From the NCBI GenBank assembly GCA_021792135.1, contig JAJYVF010000014.1, positions 62,001-126,000 on the forward strand: DNA of 64,000 nucleotides. Direction: 5' to 3'. Of the stretch, positions 18,872-26,491 are shown piece after piece. Below the pieces are notes generated by a model. The model saw nothing but the letters and a program-made list of their open reading frames with translations, was not told the DNA's origin and ran no database searches. Numbering within the stretch: the first letter of the stretch is position 1; every line of letters begins with the position of its first letter. The DNA is from Acidobacteriota bacterium. GTDB lineage: Bacteria > Acidobacteriota > Terriglobia > Terriglobales > Acidobacteriaceae. The position numbers and the translations under genes were made by a program.

Positions 18872-19057
18872 GGAACGAAACCACCGGCGGGAAGTCGATC
18901 AAAAACAGGCTGAATCTGTTCGTCGAGTTGTTTCAGCGTCCTGCCATCCTCCGATTTCCAGGCGATGAGCCCGTTCGCACTCCCTCCATATCTCAGCAGT
19001 GCGCAAACTCTTCGCGTCTCCGCGCGGAAGAAAGAGCTTAATGGTCGCAGACGTCAT
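18868..19057 (-). pseudogene. Remnant of a GIY-YIG/DUF4357-type protein, internally deleted and frameshifted
   Basis: From ATG 19057 the frame encodes MTSATIKLFLPRGDAKSLRT, which I recognise as the start of GIY-YIG/DUF4357 family proteins. It then loses similarity. A different minus-strand frame immediately beyond encodes YGGSANGLIAWKSEDGRTLK and ends in FVP followed by a stop at 18868-18870, matching the C-terminal end of DUF4357 (SANG...W...G.TL). The two ends are thus joined with most of the gene missing and out of frame. The first frame alone would give a protein of about 50 aa that is unlikely to fold. Confidence 0.66.
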
Positions 19058-19155
19058 AGGGACTCCCTGGCACAGGAACAATATTCAGGAGAACGATATC
19101 CGGTAAGCTACAGAGCGCGGTTCGACGCACCACATAGCTCGCGCGTACCTGTCAA

Positions 19156-20520
19156 TCAGCCATCAACACCTACCACCTCCACCGCAAAGGGCACCTCCAC
19201 CTCCACGTCCACCCCCTGCATCCACACAATCCGCCCCTGCCATTCCAGCACCGGCCACGTCCTCCTCGCCTCGCCGCCCACCCGCATCCGCTCGAAGATC
19301 TCCTTGAGCGGCCTGGCTCCCCGCGAATACCGCAGCTTCGCGCAATCCCCGGGCCGCGGCGTCCGCAGAGTCGCCGCCGGAATTCCTGCGTGGGTTTCGC
19401 CTCCAGTCAGACGCGCCCGCAACCGCACCCCCAGGCCCTCCACTCCCCCTGGAATCGCCAGCTCATAGCGCTGCGGCTCCGCCTTACCCTCCAGCGCGCT
19501 CGCACCCAGTGCCACGGTCGCCAGCCGCAGCTCCCGCGCCGTCCGTTCCGCCCGCAGCTCTGCGGAAAGCTGCTCGCGCCGCGGCCCTTCCGGGCTGCAC
19601 ATCGCCATCAGCCGTTCCGTCTGCTCGAAGTTCAGCCCGCACCCCAGCTGTTTCGCCGCCGCCCGCAGCACGCGCCGCCGCACCGCCGGAGCCAGCGCCC
19701 GCAGCCGCTCCAGTTCCATGCCGACGCTGCCTTCGTCCGGGTGCGTCGAAACCGCGCGCCCGCCGCCGCGCACCGGCCGCCCCGGCAGCACCAGTCCAGG
19801 CAGCATGCGCTGCAGCTCCGCATCCCACCAGCTCTCCTCATCGCGCGCAATCGCCGCCAGATGCGCCAGATGCTCGGCAATCCGCGGATTGTATTCGGCC
19901 AGCTGCGGCAGTAATTTATGCCGGATACGGTTCCGCGTGAACGCCGTGTCGGCATTCGAAGCATCCTCGCGCCACGGCTGCCCCAGCGCCTGCAGCCACG
20001 CGACAATCTCCGCCCGCCGCGTTGCCCGGAACGGCCGCAGAATCACGCCCCCGGTACACGCAATCACCGGATGAATCCCGCCCAGGCCCTCCGTCCACGC
20101 GCCGCGCAGCAGCCGATGCAGCACCGTTTCTGCCTGGTCATCGAGCGTGTGCGCCGTCGCTACCGCGTCCACCGCGCCCTGCGCCAGCATCTCCCGAAAC
20201 CACCCGTACCGCAGCTCCCGCGCCGCCTCTTCCAGGGTTTTCTTCTCCTCGCGAGCCGCCGCTGGCGTATCCACAGAATGGAAATGGAACACCAGCCCCA
20301 GCTGCCCAGCCAGTTCCTTCACGAACTGCGCATCTTCATCCGCAGCCGCGCCGCGAATCCCGTGATGCACATGCGCCACGGAAAGCACCAGCCCAATCTC
20401 CGGCGCAGTGTCCGCCAGGGCTCGCAGCAGGGCCACAGAATCCGCCCCGCCCGAAACCGCCGCAGCCACGCGCATCCCCGCGCGCAGCAAAGTGCGATCG
20501 AGATGGAGCACTGCCGTCAC
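19156..20520 (-). CDS. tilS: tRNA(Ile)-lysidine synthase
   Basis: Attaches lysine to C34 of the CAU-anticodon tRNA(Ile) so that it reads AUA; essential in most bacteria. It is 454 aa. The N-type ATP pyrophosphatase P-loop SGGADS is at residues 23-28, followed by HVHHGIRG, the family signature AHTLDDQAETVLHRLLRG and DASNADTAFTRNRIRH. The C-terminal substrate domain is visible in LRTPRPGDCAKLRYSRGARP. It is divergent from the GNAT gene with only 32 bp between starts, so both promoters must be packed or overlap coding sequence. Confidence 0.95.
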   Translation of the reverse strand: MTAVLHLDRTLLRAGMRVAAAVSGGADSVALLRALADTAPEIGLVLSVAHVHHGIRGAAADEDAQFVKELAGQLGLVFHFHSVDTPAAAREEKKTLEEAARELRYGWFREMLAQGAVDAVATAHTLDDQAETVLHRLLRGAWTEGLGGIHPVIACTGGVILRPFRATRRAEIVAWLQALGQPWREDASNADTAFTRNRIRHKLLPQLAEYNPRIAEHLAHLAAIARDEESWWDAELQRMLPGLVLPGRPVRGGGRAVSTHPDEGSVGMELERLRALAPAVRRRVLRAAAKQLGCGLNFEQTERLMAMCSPEGPRREQLSAELRAERTARELRLATVALGASALEGKAEPQRYELAIPGGVEGLGVRLRARLTGGETHAGIPAATLRTPRPGDCAKLRYSRGARPLKEIFERMRVGGEARRTWPVLEWQGRIVWMQGVDVEVEVPFAVEVVGVDG

Positions 20521-20552
20521 CCCTCCATCCTAAAGGTCTTATACTGCTGAGC

Positions 20553-21023
20553 ATGCTGAATACCAGGCTGGCGGCTGCTGCCGATGCGGCCCTGATCACC
20601 AGCCATCGGCGCCGTATGTTCGTGGACGCGGGACGCCGCGACGATCAGATCCTCCAAATCACGGCCCAGTCTCATGAGCCCTGGGTCGCCCAGGCCATCA
20701 CCGACGGCAAATACATTGGCTGGCTCACGGAAGACGACGGGAAGGTCGTCGCCGGTGCGGGCCTTCTCCTGCTCGACTGGCCGCCGCATCCCCTCGATCC
20801 GCGCTCCACCCACCGCGGTTATCTGCTCAACGTCTACGTGGAGCCCGGCTATCGCCGCCGTCACCTGGCCAGCAACCTCATCGAGCTCGCCCTCGCCGAA
20901 GCACGCCGCCGCGGCATTCGCGTCGTCGCCCTGCACTCCACCGATGAGGCGCGCCGCCTCTATGAAGCCACCGGCTTCCGCACCACCAACGAAATGTTCT
21001 ACGTCGAGCCGGTCGAGCCCTGA
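20553..21023 (+). CDS. GNAT family N-acetyltransferase
   Basis: 156 aa, with the acetyl-CoA-binding region GYLLNVYVEPGYRRRHLASN followed by LIELALAEARRRGI and the C-terminal LHSTDEARRLYEATGF, the standard GNAT motifs A and B. Substrate is unknown. The ATG at 20553 is the first start giving normal domain layout. It is divergent from tilS and convergent with the S9 peptidase gene. Confidence 0.88.
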   Translation: MLNTRLAAAADAALITSHRRRMFVDAGRRDDQILQITAQSHEPWVAQAITDGKYIGWLTEDDGKVVAGAGLLLLDWPPHPLDPRSTHRGYLLNVYVEPGYRRRHLASNLIELALAEARRRGIRVVALHSTDEARRLYEATGFRTTNEMFYVEPVEP

Positions 21024-21047
21024 TTTAGGCCGGCTGCCGCTTCGCAG

Positions 21048-23201
21048 TTAATGCGCGGCCGAGTTCCCGCTCGTTTCATTCCACAGAAACGCCGCTTCGT
21101 CCGCCTCATCGTCCACCAGCTGCGTCAGCGAGACGCCCGAGCTGTGCCCGCCCTTGACGGAATAATGCAGCAGAATCGGCCGGTCGCTCCCACTCGCTGC
21201 CTGCATCAGCGCTGTCATCTTGCGCGCGTTCATCGGATCCACCCGCGTATCGTTGTCCCCGGTAAAGAACATAATCGCCGGATAATCCGCGCCCTTCCTG
21301 ACATTCTGGTACGGCGAATACTTCCTCAGATACGCAAAGTCCTTCGGGTTATCCGAGCTGCCGTACTCCGTCGTCCACAGCCGCCCGAACTCGAACTTCT
21401 GATACCGCAGCATATCCAGCAGCGGATACCCGCACCAGATCGCGCCAAACAGATCCGGCCGCTGCGTCATCGCCGCGCCCATCAGCAGTCCGCCGTTCGA
21501 GCGGCCTCGAATCGCGAAATGCTCCCGCGAAGTGTAGTGGTTCCGGATCAGATATTCGGCCGCCGCAAAGAAATCGTCGAAGACGTTCTGCTTGTTTCCG
21601 AACATCGCCGCCTTGTGCCATGCCTCGCCATATTCGTTGCCGCCACGCAGATTCGGCAATGCGAAGAAGCCGCCCCGCTCCATCCACCACGCATATTCCG
21701 GATTCCATGCGGGCAGCATCGGCAAATCGAATCCGCCGTAGCCGGTCATCAGCAGCTGCGCCTGTCCGTTGCGCGCCTGTCCCTTCCTCCCGGCAATGAA
21801 CATCGGCACGCGCATGCCGTCCTTCGAGGTGTAGAAGACCTGCGTTACCTCATACTGCTCCGAATCGAACGGCACCTTCGGCTTCGCGAAGACCTCCGAC
21901 CGTCCGGTCTTCGTGTCATAGCGAAAGATCGTCATGGGCGTCGTGAACGACTCAAAGGTGTAGAAGCCCTCGGTCTGTCCCGGCCGCCCGTAGACCACCG
22001 AACCCGATCCGATGCCCGGGTAGGTCAGCGTCCCCGTCTGCTTCCCATCCGGCGTGTAGATCGTTGTCTCCGTCTTCACATCGTGCAGCCGCGAGACGAA
22101 GAGCTTCCCGCCCACAATGCTGAAATCGTCGATCACATCCTTGCCTTCCGGAACAATCGTCTTCCAGTCCGCGGGCTTGCTGTTCGGAAACACCTCCGCG
22201 ATGCGGCTGTTCGGTGCCCGATAATCCGTCATCACAAAGAAGCGGTCGCCCGCGTCCGCCAGCCGCACATGCGCTTCCACCCCGTACACCAGCGGCACAA
22301 ACGGGCTGTCCGGTTTGCGCAGGTCCCGGACCAGGTAATCCTCGCGCGTCGCCGGCACCCCATGTGCAATATCGACGATGAGCCAGTGGTGGTTGTCGCT
22401 CACCCACGCGCTCACCAGGTCCAGCTCGCCCAGCTCCTCCCCGCGGTATTCGCCGCCAAAGACCTTCGCGTCATCGGCAACGGGTGTCCCGAACTTGTGC
22501 AGCCAGACATCCGTTCCCTGGTGCGTGAACCGCGCGTAGTAGAGGCCCGCATCGCCGGGGCTCAGGCTCACGCCCATATATCGCGCCGAGGGCAGTACGT
22601 CCGGCAGCTCCTTTCCCGTCTTCACATCGAGCACGTGAATCGAGCCCTCATCCGCGCCGCCGACGCGCACCTCGTACACCAGCAGATTGCCGTTGTCCGA
22701 CACATCCACGATCCCCGCCGAGGTATTCTGATCCGCGCTCAGCTTATCCGCATCGATCAGCCGCCGATCCTGTCCCTCCCAGCCCGCGCGCATGTAGAGC
22801 GATCCCTGGTTCTCCTCCGCCAGCCGCTTCCTGAAGAAATACTTCCCGCCGCGCAGCATCGGGATGGAGTACACATCCACGCGCTGCAGCGCCGCCAGCT
22901 CGCTCCTGATCTGCGGCAGGTCCTTCACCTGCGACAGATACTTCTGCGTGTAAGCATTCTCCTCATCGATCCACGCACGCGTCTGCGGACTCTTCGCGTC
23001 TTCGAGCCACTGGTACGCGTCTTCCACTTTGATCCCGTCATAATCGTCCGTGACCACGTGCACTGCGGCCTGCGGCGGCGGTGGCAGCGTGATCCCGTTT
23101 TCGCCATGAATCGTCTTCGCCGAATGATTCATGGAACAGGCTGAGAGGGAAAGGGCGAGAACCGTGGCCAGCGAAGCATATATACGACGGTGAGCTGCCA
23201 T
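21048..23201 (-). CDS. Prolyl oligopeptidase family (S9A) serine peptidase, lipoprotein
   Basis: Cleaves short peptides after proline, probably in the periplasm. It is 717 aa from ATG 23201, which has a strong GAGGAAGG site 4 nt upstream. The N-terminus LATVLALSLSAC is a lipobox. The beta-propeller domain spans roughly residues 50-430, and the C-terminal alpha/beta hydrolase contains the nucleophile in GRSNGGLL (usual form GGSNGG), Asp in GDNDTRVDP and His in GGHSSGVS. DAYQWLED near the N-terminus is also family-typical. Confidence 0.93.
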   Translation of the reverse strand: MAAHRRIYASLATVLALSLSACSMNHSAKTIHGENGITLPPPPQAAVHVVTDDYDGIKVEDAYQWLEDAKSPQTRAWIDEENAYTQKYLSQVKDLPQIRSELAALQRVDVYSIPMLRGGKYFFRKRLAEENQGSLYMRAGWEGQDRRLIDADKLSADQNTSAGIVDVSDNGNLLVYEVRVGGADEGSIHVLDVKTGKELPDVLPSARYMGVSLSPGDAGLYYARFTHQGTDVWLHKFGTPVADDAKVFGGEYRGEELGELDLVSAWVSDNHHWLIVDIAHGVPATREDYLVRDLRKPDSPFVPLVYGVEAHVRLADAGDRFFVMTDYRAPNSRIAEVFPNSKPADWKTIVPEGKDVIDDFSIVGGKLFVSRLHDVKTETTIYTPDGKQTGTLTYPGIGSGSVVYGRPGQTEGFYTFESFTTPMTIFRYDTKTGRSEVFAKPKVPFDSEQYEVTQVFYTSKDGMRVPMFIAGRKGQARNGQAQLLMTGYGGFDLPMLPAWNPEYAWWMERGGFFALPNLRGGNEYGEAWHKAAMFGNKQNVFDDFFAAAEYLIRNHYTSREHFAIRGRSNGGLLMGAAMTQRPDLFGAIWCGYPLLDMLRYQKFEFGRLWTTEYGSSDNPKDFAYLRKYSPYQNVRKGADYPAIMFFTGDNDTRVDPMNARKMTALMQAASGSDRPILLHYSVKGGHSSGVSLTQLVDDEADEAAFLWNETSGNSAAH

Positions 23202-23317
23202 GCAACCTTCCTCGTCGGGAACAAAGATCGGGAGCAAGTGCACAGTTTATCGGTTTTCCCCTGCTCCGGCCCGGAAACGACGACTCCCTTCCGGCGCGGC
23301 GATCTCCCGTGGCCGGA

Positions 23318-23839
23318 TTACGGCCTCTCCTGCGTGTCGCGCCAGAACTCCTGCGTCCTCTCCGTAATGCGCCCCGGAAATTCCCGATCAATCCCCTCCA
23401 GCGCCCGAAACAACGCCGCTGATTCCGCCTCCAGCCCCAGCAAACGCAGCGAACGCAGCATCCGCGTCAGCCGCAGATGATTATGGTTCATCGGGTGCAG
23501 CCAGTTCCCCGCCCGCTCCCGGAAGTTCTCCGCCCGTTCCACCTCGTACCCGTTCCGCCGCAATCCATAGAAGCGCAGCATCCGCTCAAACGCCTGCCGC
23601 AGCCGCCCGCGCATCTCCGCCGTCGCATGAAACGCCTCAATCGTCTCCCGATCCAGCACTGGCGCCGCCGGATTCGCCCCGCTCCGCTCCGGCAACGGAA
23701 ACATCCACTGGATGAAATCGTGTACCGCCTCCAGCCGCTCATCCGGCCATGCCAGAATCTCCGCCAGCGTGCGGCCCTCATCGTCTTCAGCGCCGTCGCG
23801 ATAAAACCCGATCAGTGGATTGTCCGCCGCCTTCGCCAC
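23318..23839 (-). CDS. Opioid growth factor receptor-related (OGFr_N-like) protein
   Basis: 173 aa. The region FYRDGAEDDEGRTLAEILAW followed by DERLEAVHDFIQWMFPLPE and, further on, NWLHPMNHNHLRLTRMLRSL matches the conserved domain named after eukaryotic opioid growth factor receptor. In bacteria the domain is sporadic and its function is unknown. No signal peptide is present, so it should be cytoplasmic. It stands alone, divergent from murJ. Confidence 0.82.
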   Translation of the reverse strand: MAKAADNPLIGFYRDGAEDDEGRTLAEILAWPDERLEAVHDFIQWMFPLPERSGANPAAPVLDRETIEAFHATAEMRGRLRQAFERMLRFYGLRRNGYEVERAENFRERAGNWLHPMNHNHLRLTRMLRSLRLLGLEAESAALFRALEGIDREFPGRITERTQEFWRDTQERP

Positions 23840-23909
23840 GATTCACCTCCTGCTGAAAATGGCCCCGTCCGACTTCCTCACACCCGCCTTATAGAATCGA
23901 CGCAGCACA

Positions 23910-25502
23910 ATGGCATCTCCCACCATACCGCGCTGGCGGCGCGCGCTGGCGGTCCTCCGGCCCTCGCATCGACACTCCGCCTTTACCGCGACCGTGTTGC
24001 TGATGGCCTCTGTCACTGCCTCCCGCCTCATCGGCCTGGTGAGGGTGAAGTACATTGCGTGGCTGCTCGGCCGCAGCGCGGCCGCCGACGCCTTTACCGC
24101 CGCCTTTCAGCTCCCGGACATGGTCTCGTATTTCCTGGTCGGCGGAGCGGCTTCCATCACCTTCGTCACCATCCTCACCCGTTATCGCGAACAGGGACGC
24201 GAGGCCGAAGGCGAACGCGCCATGTCCGCCATCCTCTCCGTGATGGCGCTGGTGCTCGGCGGAGCCATCCTCGTCGCGGAGTTCGCCGCGCCGGTCTACG
24301 TACGTCTGCTGTTGCACGGTTTCGAAAGCGACCCCGCCAAGGCCGCGCTCTGCGTGCGCCTCACCCGCATCCTGCTGCCCGCGCAACTCTGCTTCTTTTC
24401 GGGCGGCGTCTTCGGAGCGGTCCTGCTGGTCCGCCGCGTCTTTTCCGCGCAGGCTGTCGCGCCGCTCCTCTATAACCTCGGCACCATCCTCGGCGGCGTC
24501 TTTCTGGTGCACACCCTGGGCGTTTCCTCGCTCGCCATCGGCACCGTCGCCGGTGCCTTCTGCGGTCCGTTTCTGCTGAATGCCATCGGCGCGTATCGCG
24601 CCGGCATGCGCTATCGTCCGGTGCTCGACTGGTCCAACCCCGGCCTGCACGAGTGGATCCGCATGTCGATCCCCCTGATGCTCGGCGTCTCTCTCGTCAC
24701 CGCCGACAACTGGATCATCAACTACTTCGCCTCGCACGTCGGCGGCGCCATCGCACTGCTCACGTATGCCAAACAGGTCTTCACCGCGCCGGTCGCTCTG
24801 GGACAGGCCGCCGGCGCCGCGTCGCTGCCCTTTCTGGCCTCGCTCTTCGGCAAACCCGACCGCGCGCCTTTTGCCCGGGCCGTCAATTCTTCTGTCTCGC
24901 GCATCCTGGCTTTCTCGCTGCTTCTCTCCGCCTACATGATCGCCATGGCCCTGCCCCTCGTGGACGTGCTCGTCCGCGGCGGCGCCTTCCACCGCGCCGA
25001 CTCCGGAACCATGGCGCTCTATTTCGCCATCTTCTCGCTCTCGCTCTGCCTCTGGTCAGCGCAGGCCATTTACGCTCGCGCCTTCTACGCTGCCGGAAAC
25101 ACCGTCACGCCCATGGTCGCGGGAACCGTCATCACCGCCGCCTCCATCCCCGTGTACTGGCTGCTTTATCGCGCCCTGGGTCCCAGGGGACTGGCAGTCG
25201 CCTCCGACGTCGGCATTCTTCTGCAGACCGCCGCGCTCGCCATCCTGCTTCATCGCCGCCGCATGGTCTCGCTCGCCGGCCTCGAATACCCCGAGATATT
25301 CCGCGCCCTGATTGCCGGCCTGATCTCCTTCGCCGCCCTCACGGGACTGCGCCACTTCGTCCACACCACCAGCCGTCTGCACGAGCTGGCCGTGCTGATG
25401 GCTGCCCTGCTTGTCTGGCTTGCGGCCTCCCTCGCCACCCTGCGCCTCACAGGATCGTCTTTGCCCCGCCAGCTCGCGTCGCGCTTCGCCGGCCGCGCAT
25501 GA
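23910..25502 (+). CDS. murJ: Lipid II flippase MurJ (MviN family)
   Basis: Translocates lipid II across the inner membrane for peptidoglycan synthesis. It is 530 aa with about 14 hydrophobic segments. Family features are the N-terminal SRLIGLVRVKYIAWLLGRS and AADAFTAAFQLPDMVSYFLV, and the central FASHVGGAIALLTYAKQVF. Starting ATG 23910 follows an AT-richer leader. It converges with the bactofilin gene, another envelope-shape factor. Confidence 0.92.
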   Translation: MASPTIPRWRRALAVLRPSHRHSAFTATVLLMASVTASRLIGLVRVKYIAWLLGRSAAADAFTAAFQLPDMVSYFLVGGAASITFVTILTRYREQGREAEGERAMSAILSVMALVLGGAILVAEFAAPVYVRLLLHGFESDPAKAALCVRLTRILLPAQLCFFSGGVFGAVLLVRRVFSAQAVAPLLYNLGTILGGVFLVHTLGVSSLAIGTVAGAFCGPFLLNAIGAYRAGMRYRPVLDWSNPGLHEWIRMSIPLMLGVSLVTADNWIINYFASHVGGAIALLTYAKQVFTAPVALGQAAGAASLPFLASLFGKPDRAPFARAVNSSVSRILAFSLLLSAYMIAMALPLVDVLVRGGAFHRADSGTMALYFAIFSLSLCLWSAQAIYARAFYAAGNTVTPMVAGTVITAASIPVYWLLYRALGPRGLAVASDVGILLQTAALAILLHRRRMVSLAGLEYPEIFRALIAGLISFAALTGLRHFVHTTSRLHELAVLMAALLVWLAASLATLRLTGSSLPRQLASRFAGRA

Positions 25503-25626
25503 GTCGCTGCCAGACCGCTGGGAAACCAGCCGCCGCCCCAAACACAAACAGGCTCCTGCTGCGCAATCCTGGCTGGCTTGCTCGCCGGGACCGCGCTGCC
25601 GGAGCCTGCTTGCTGCCTGCTGAGAT

Positions 25627-26178
25627 TTAGACCTGAACCGGGGTCGGACGCTCGGCGGTGGATGCCGCTGCGGCCTTGCTGTCGCTCGCCTTCTCCGCCG
25701 CCTTCTCGTTCGAGCCCGGCTTGCGGATATCGATGCCGCCCTTGAAGAACGCGCCATCCTCGATCGAGATGCGCTGCGCGGTCACGTCGCCCGTCAGCGA
25801 TCCCTCGCTGCGGATATCCACGCGGTCGCTCGCCGTCACATTGCCGCGTACCTTGCCCAGCACCACGATCTCGCGCGCGGAAATGTTCGCCGCTACCTGG
25901 CCGTTGCGCCCCACCGTCAGCCGGTTCCCCGGCAGGCTGATCGCGCCTTCCACCTTGCCGTCGATGTACAGCGATTCGGAGCCGCTCACTTCCCCCTTGA
26001 TCACCAGGCTCTTGCCGATGGTCGCCTGTTCGCCGGTCGAGGCGCTGTTCTGCGGCGGGGGGGGAGCCGCCGAACGCGCGCTGCTGGACTCAAAATTCGG
26101 GGTTGCCGCCGTCGTCGGACGCACGGGCTCGGGGCTCTGCGATCCTGGACCGCTGCCGGGCTGATTGGGTTTCCACAT
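25627..26178 (-). CDS. Bactofilin (polymer-forming cytoskeletal protein)
   Basis: 183 aa. A Pro/Ser-rich N-terminus (1-50) is followed by the right-handed beta-helix core, about residues 52-150, with its repeated short strands: IGKSLVIKGEVSGSESLYID, GKVEGAISLPGNRLTVG and GKVRGNVTASDRVDIRS. An Ala/Lys-rich tail ends the protein. Bactofilins self-assemble into filaments that localise cell-wall enzymes. AAGGA precedes the ATG. Its 3' end faces murJ. Confidence 0.9.
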   Translation of the reverse strand: MWKPNQPGSGPGSQSPEPVRPTTAATPNFESSSARSAAPPPPQNSASTGEQATIGKSLVIKGEVSGSESLYIDGKVEGAISLPGNRLTVGRNGQVAANISAREIVVLGKVRGNVTASDRVDIRSEGSLTGDVTAQRISIEDGAFFKGGIDIRKPGSNEKAAEKASDSKAAAASTAERPTPVQV

Positions 26179-26491
26179 GATTGCAAAATCCTTCCTTCTT
26201 CAAATTAATAAACTGGGCTGCCCTGCCCCTGGCCTGCCGGAATCGTTCGCCGGGTCTCCCGGGCAGAACTGCGCAGCGCCGACTCTCTTCCTCGGGAGCA
26301 ATCGTCCCCGTCCGTGCCAAATCGGGCTGTTACCTGCATCTTAAACACCTTCGTGGAGATTTGGCACCCTATTCTTTGCCCCGTGCCCTGTGGAACACGC
26401 GTCCCTGATTACCTTGCCGCGAAGTGATCGGAGCCGCTCCTTTCCTGCCGGGGCCGCTGCTCGTCCTCCTTCCGGTACCATCGAGTCAGCC
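26179..26491. other. Divergent intergenic region between bactofilin gene and rnr
   Basis: 313 bp without a gene. It contains an AT-rich patch next to the bactofilin start (26195-26215) and a well-separated perfect inverted repeat, listed separately. An upstream in-frame extension of rnr is open through part of it but looks non-coding, because conserved RNase R sequence starts at 26492. Confidence 0.6.
26314..26367. repeat. Perfect 10-bp inverted repeat upstream of rnr
   Basis: GTGCCAAATC (26314-26323) and GATTTGGCAC (26358-26367) are perfect complements 34 nt apart. As RNA this would form a stem with a large loop in a transcript running toward rnr; as DNA it could be a pair of half-sites. 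There is no T-run, so it is not a classical terminator. Confidence 0.55.

Noticed and set aside
21051-23144. A 697-codon plus-strand frame opposite the S9 peptidase gene
   Set aside because: Composition is Arg/His-rich and shows no recognisable motif; the minus strand carries all catalytic motifs of the peptidase.
25549-25608. CAGGCTCC/GGAGCCTG inverted repeat between murJ and the bactofilin gene
   Set aside because: 8-bp arms 44 nt apart in a GC-rich spacer can occur by chance; no T-run or other support.
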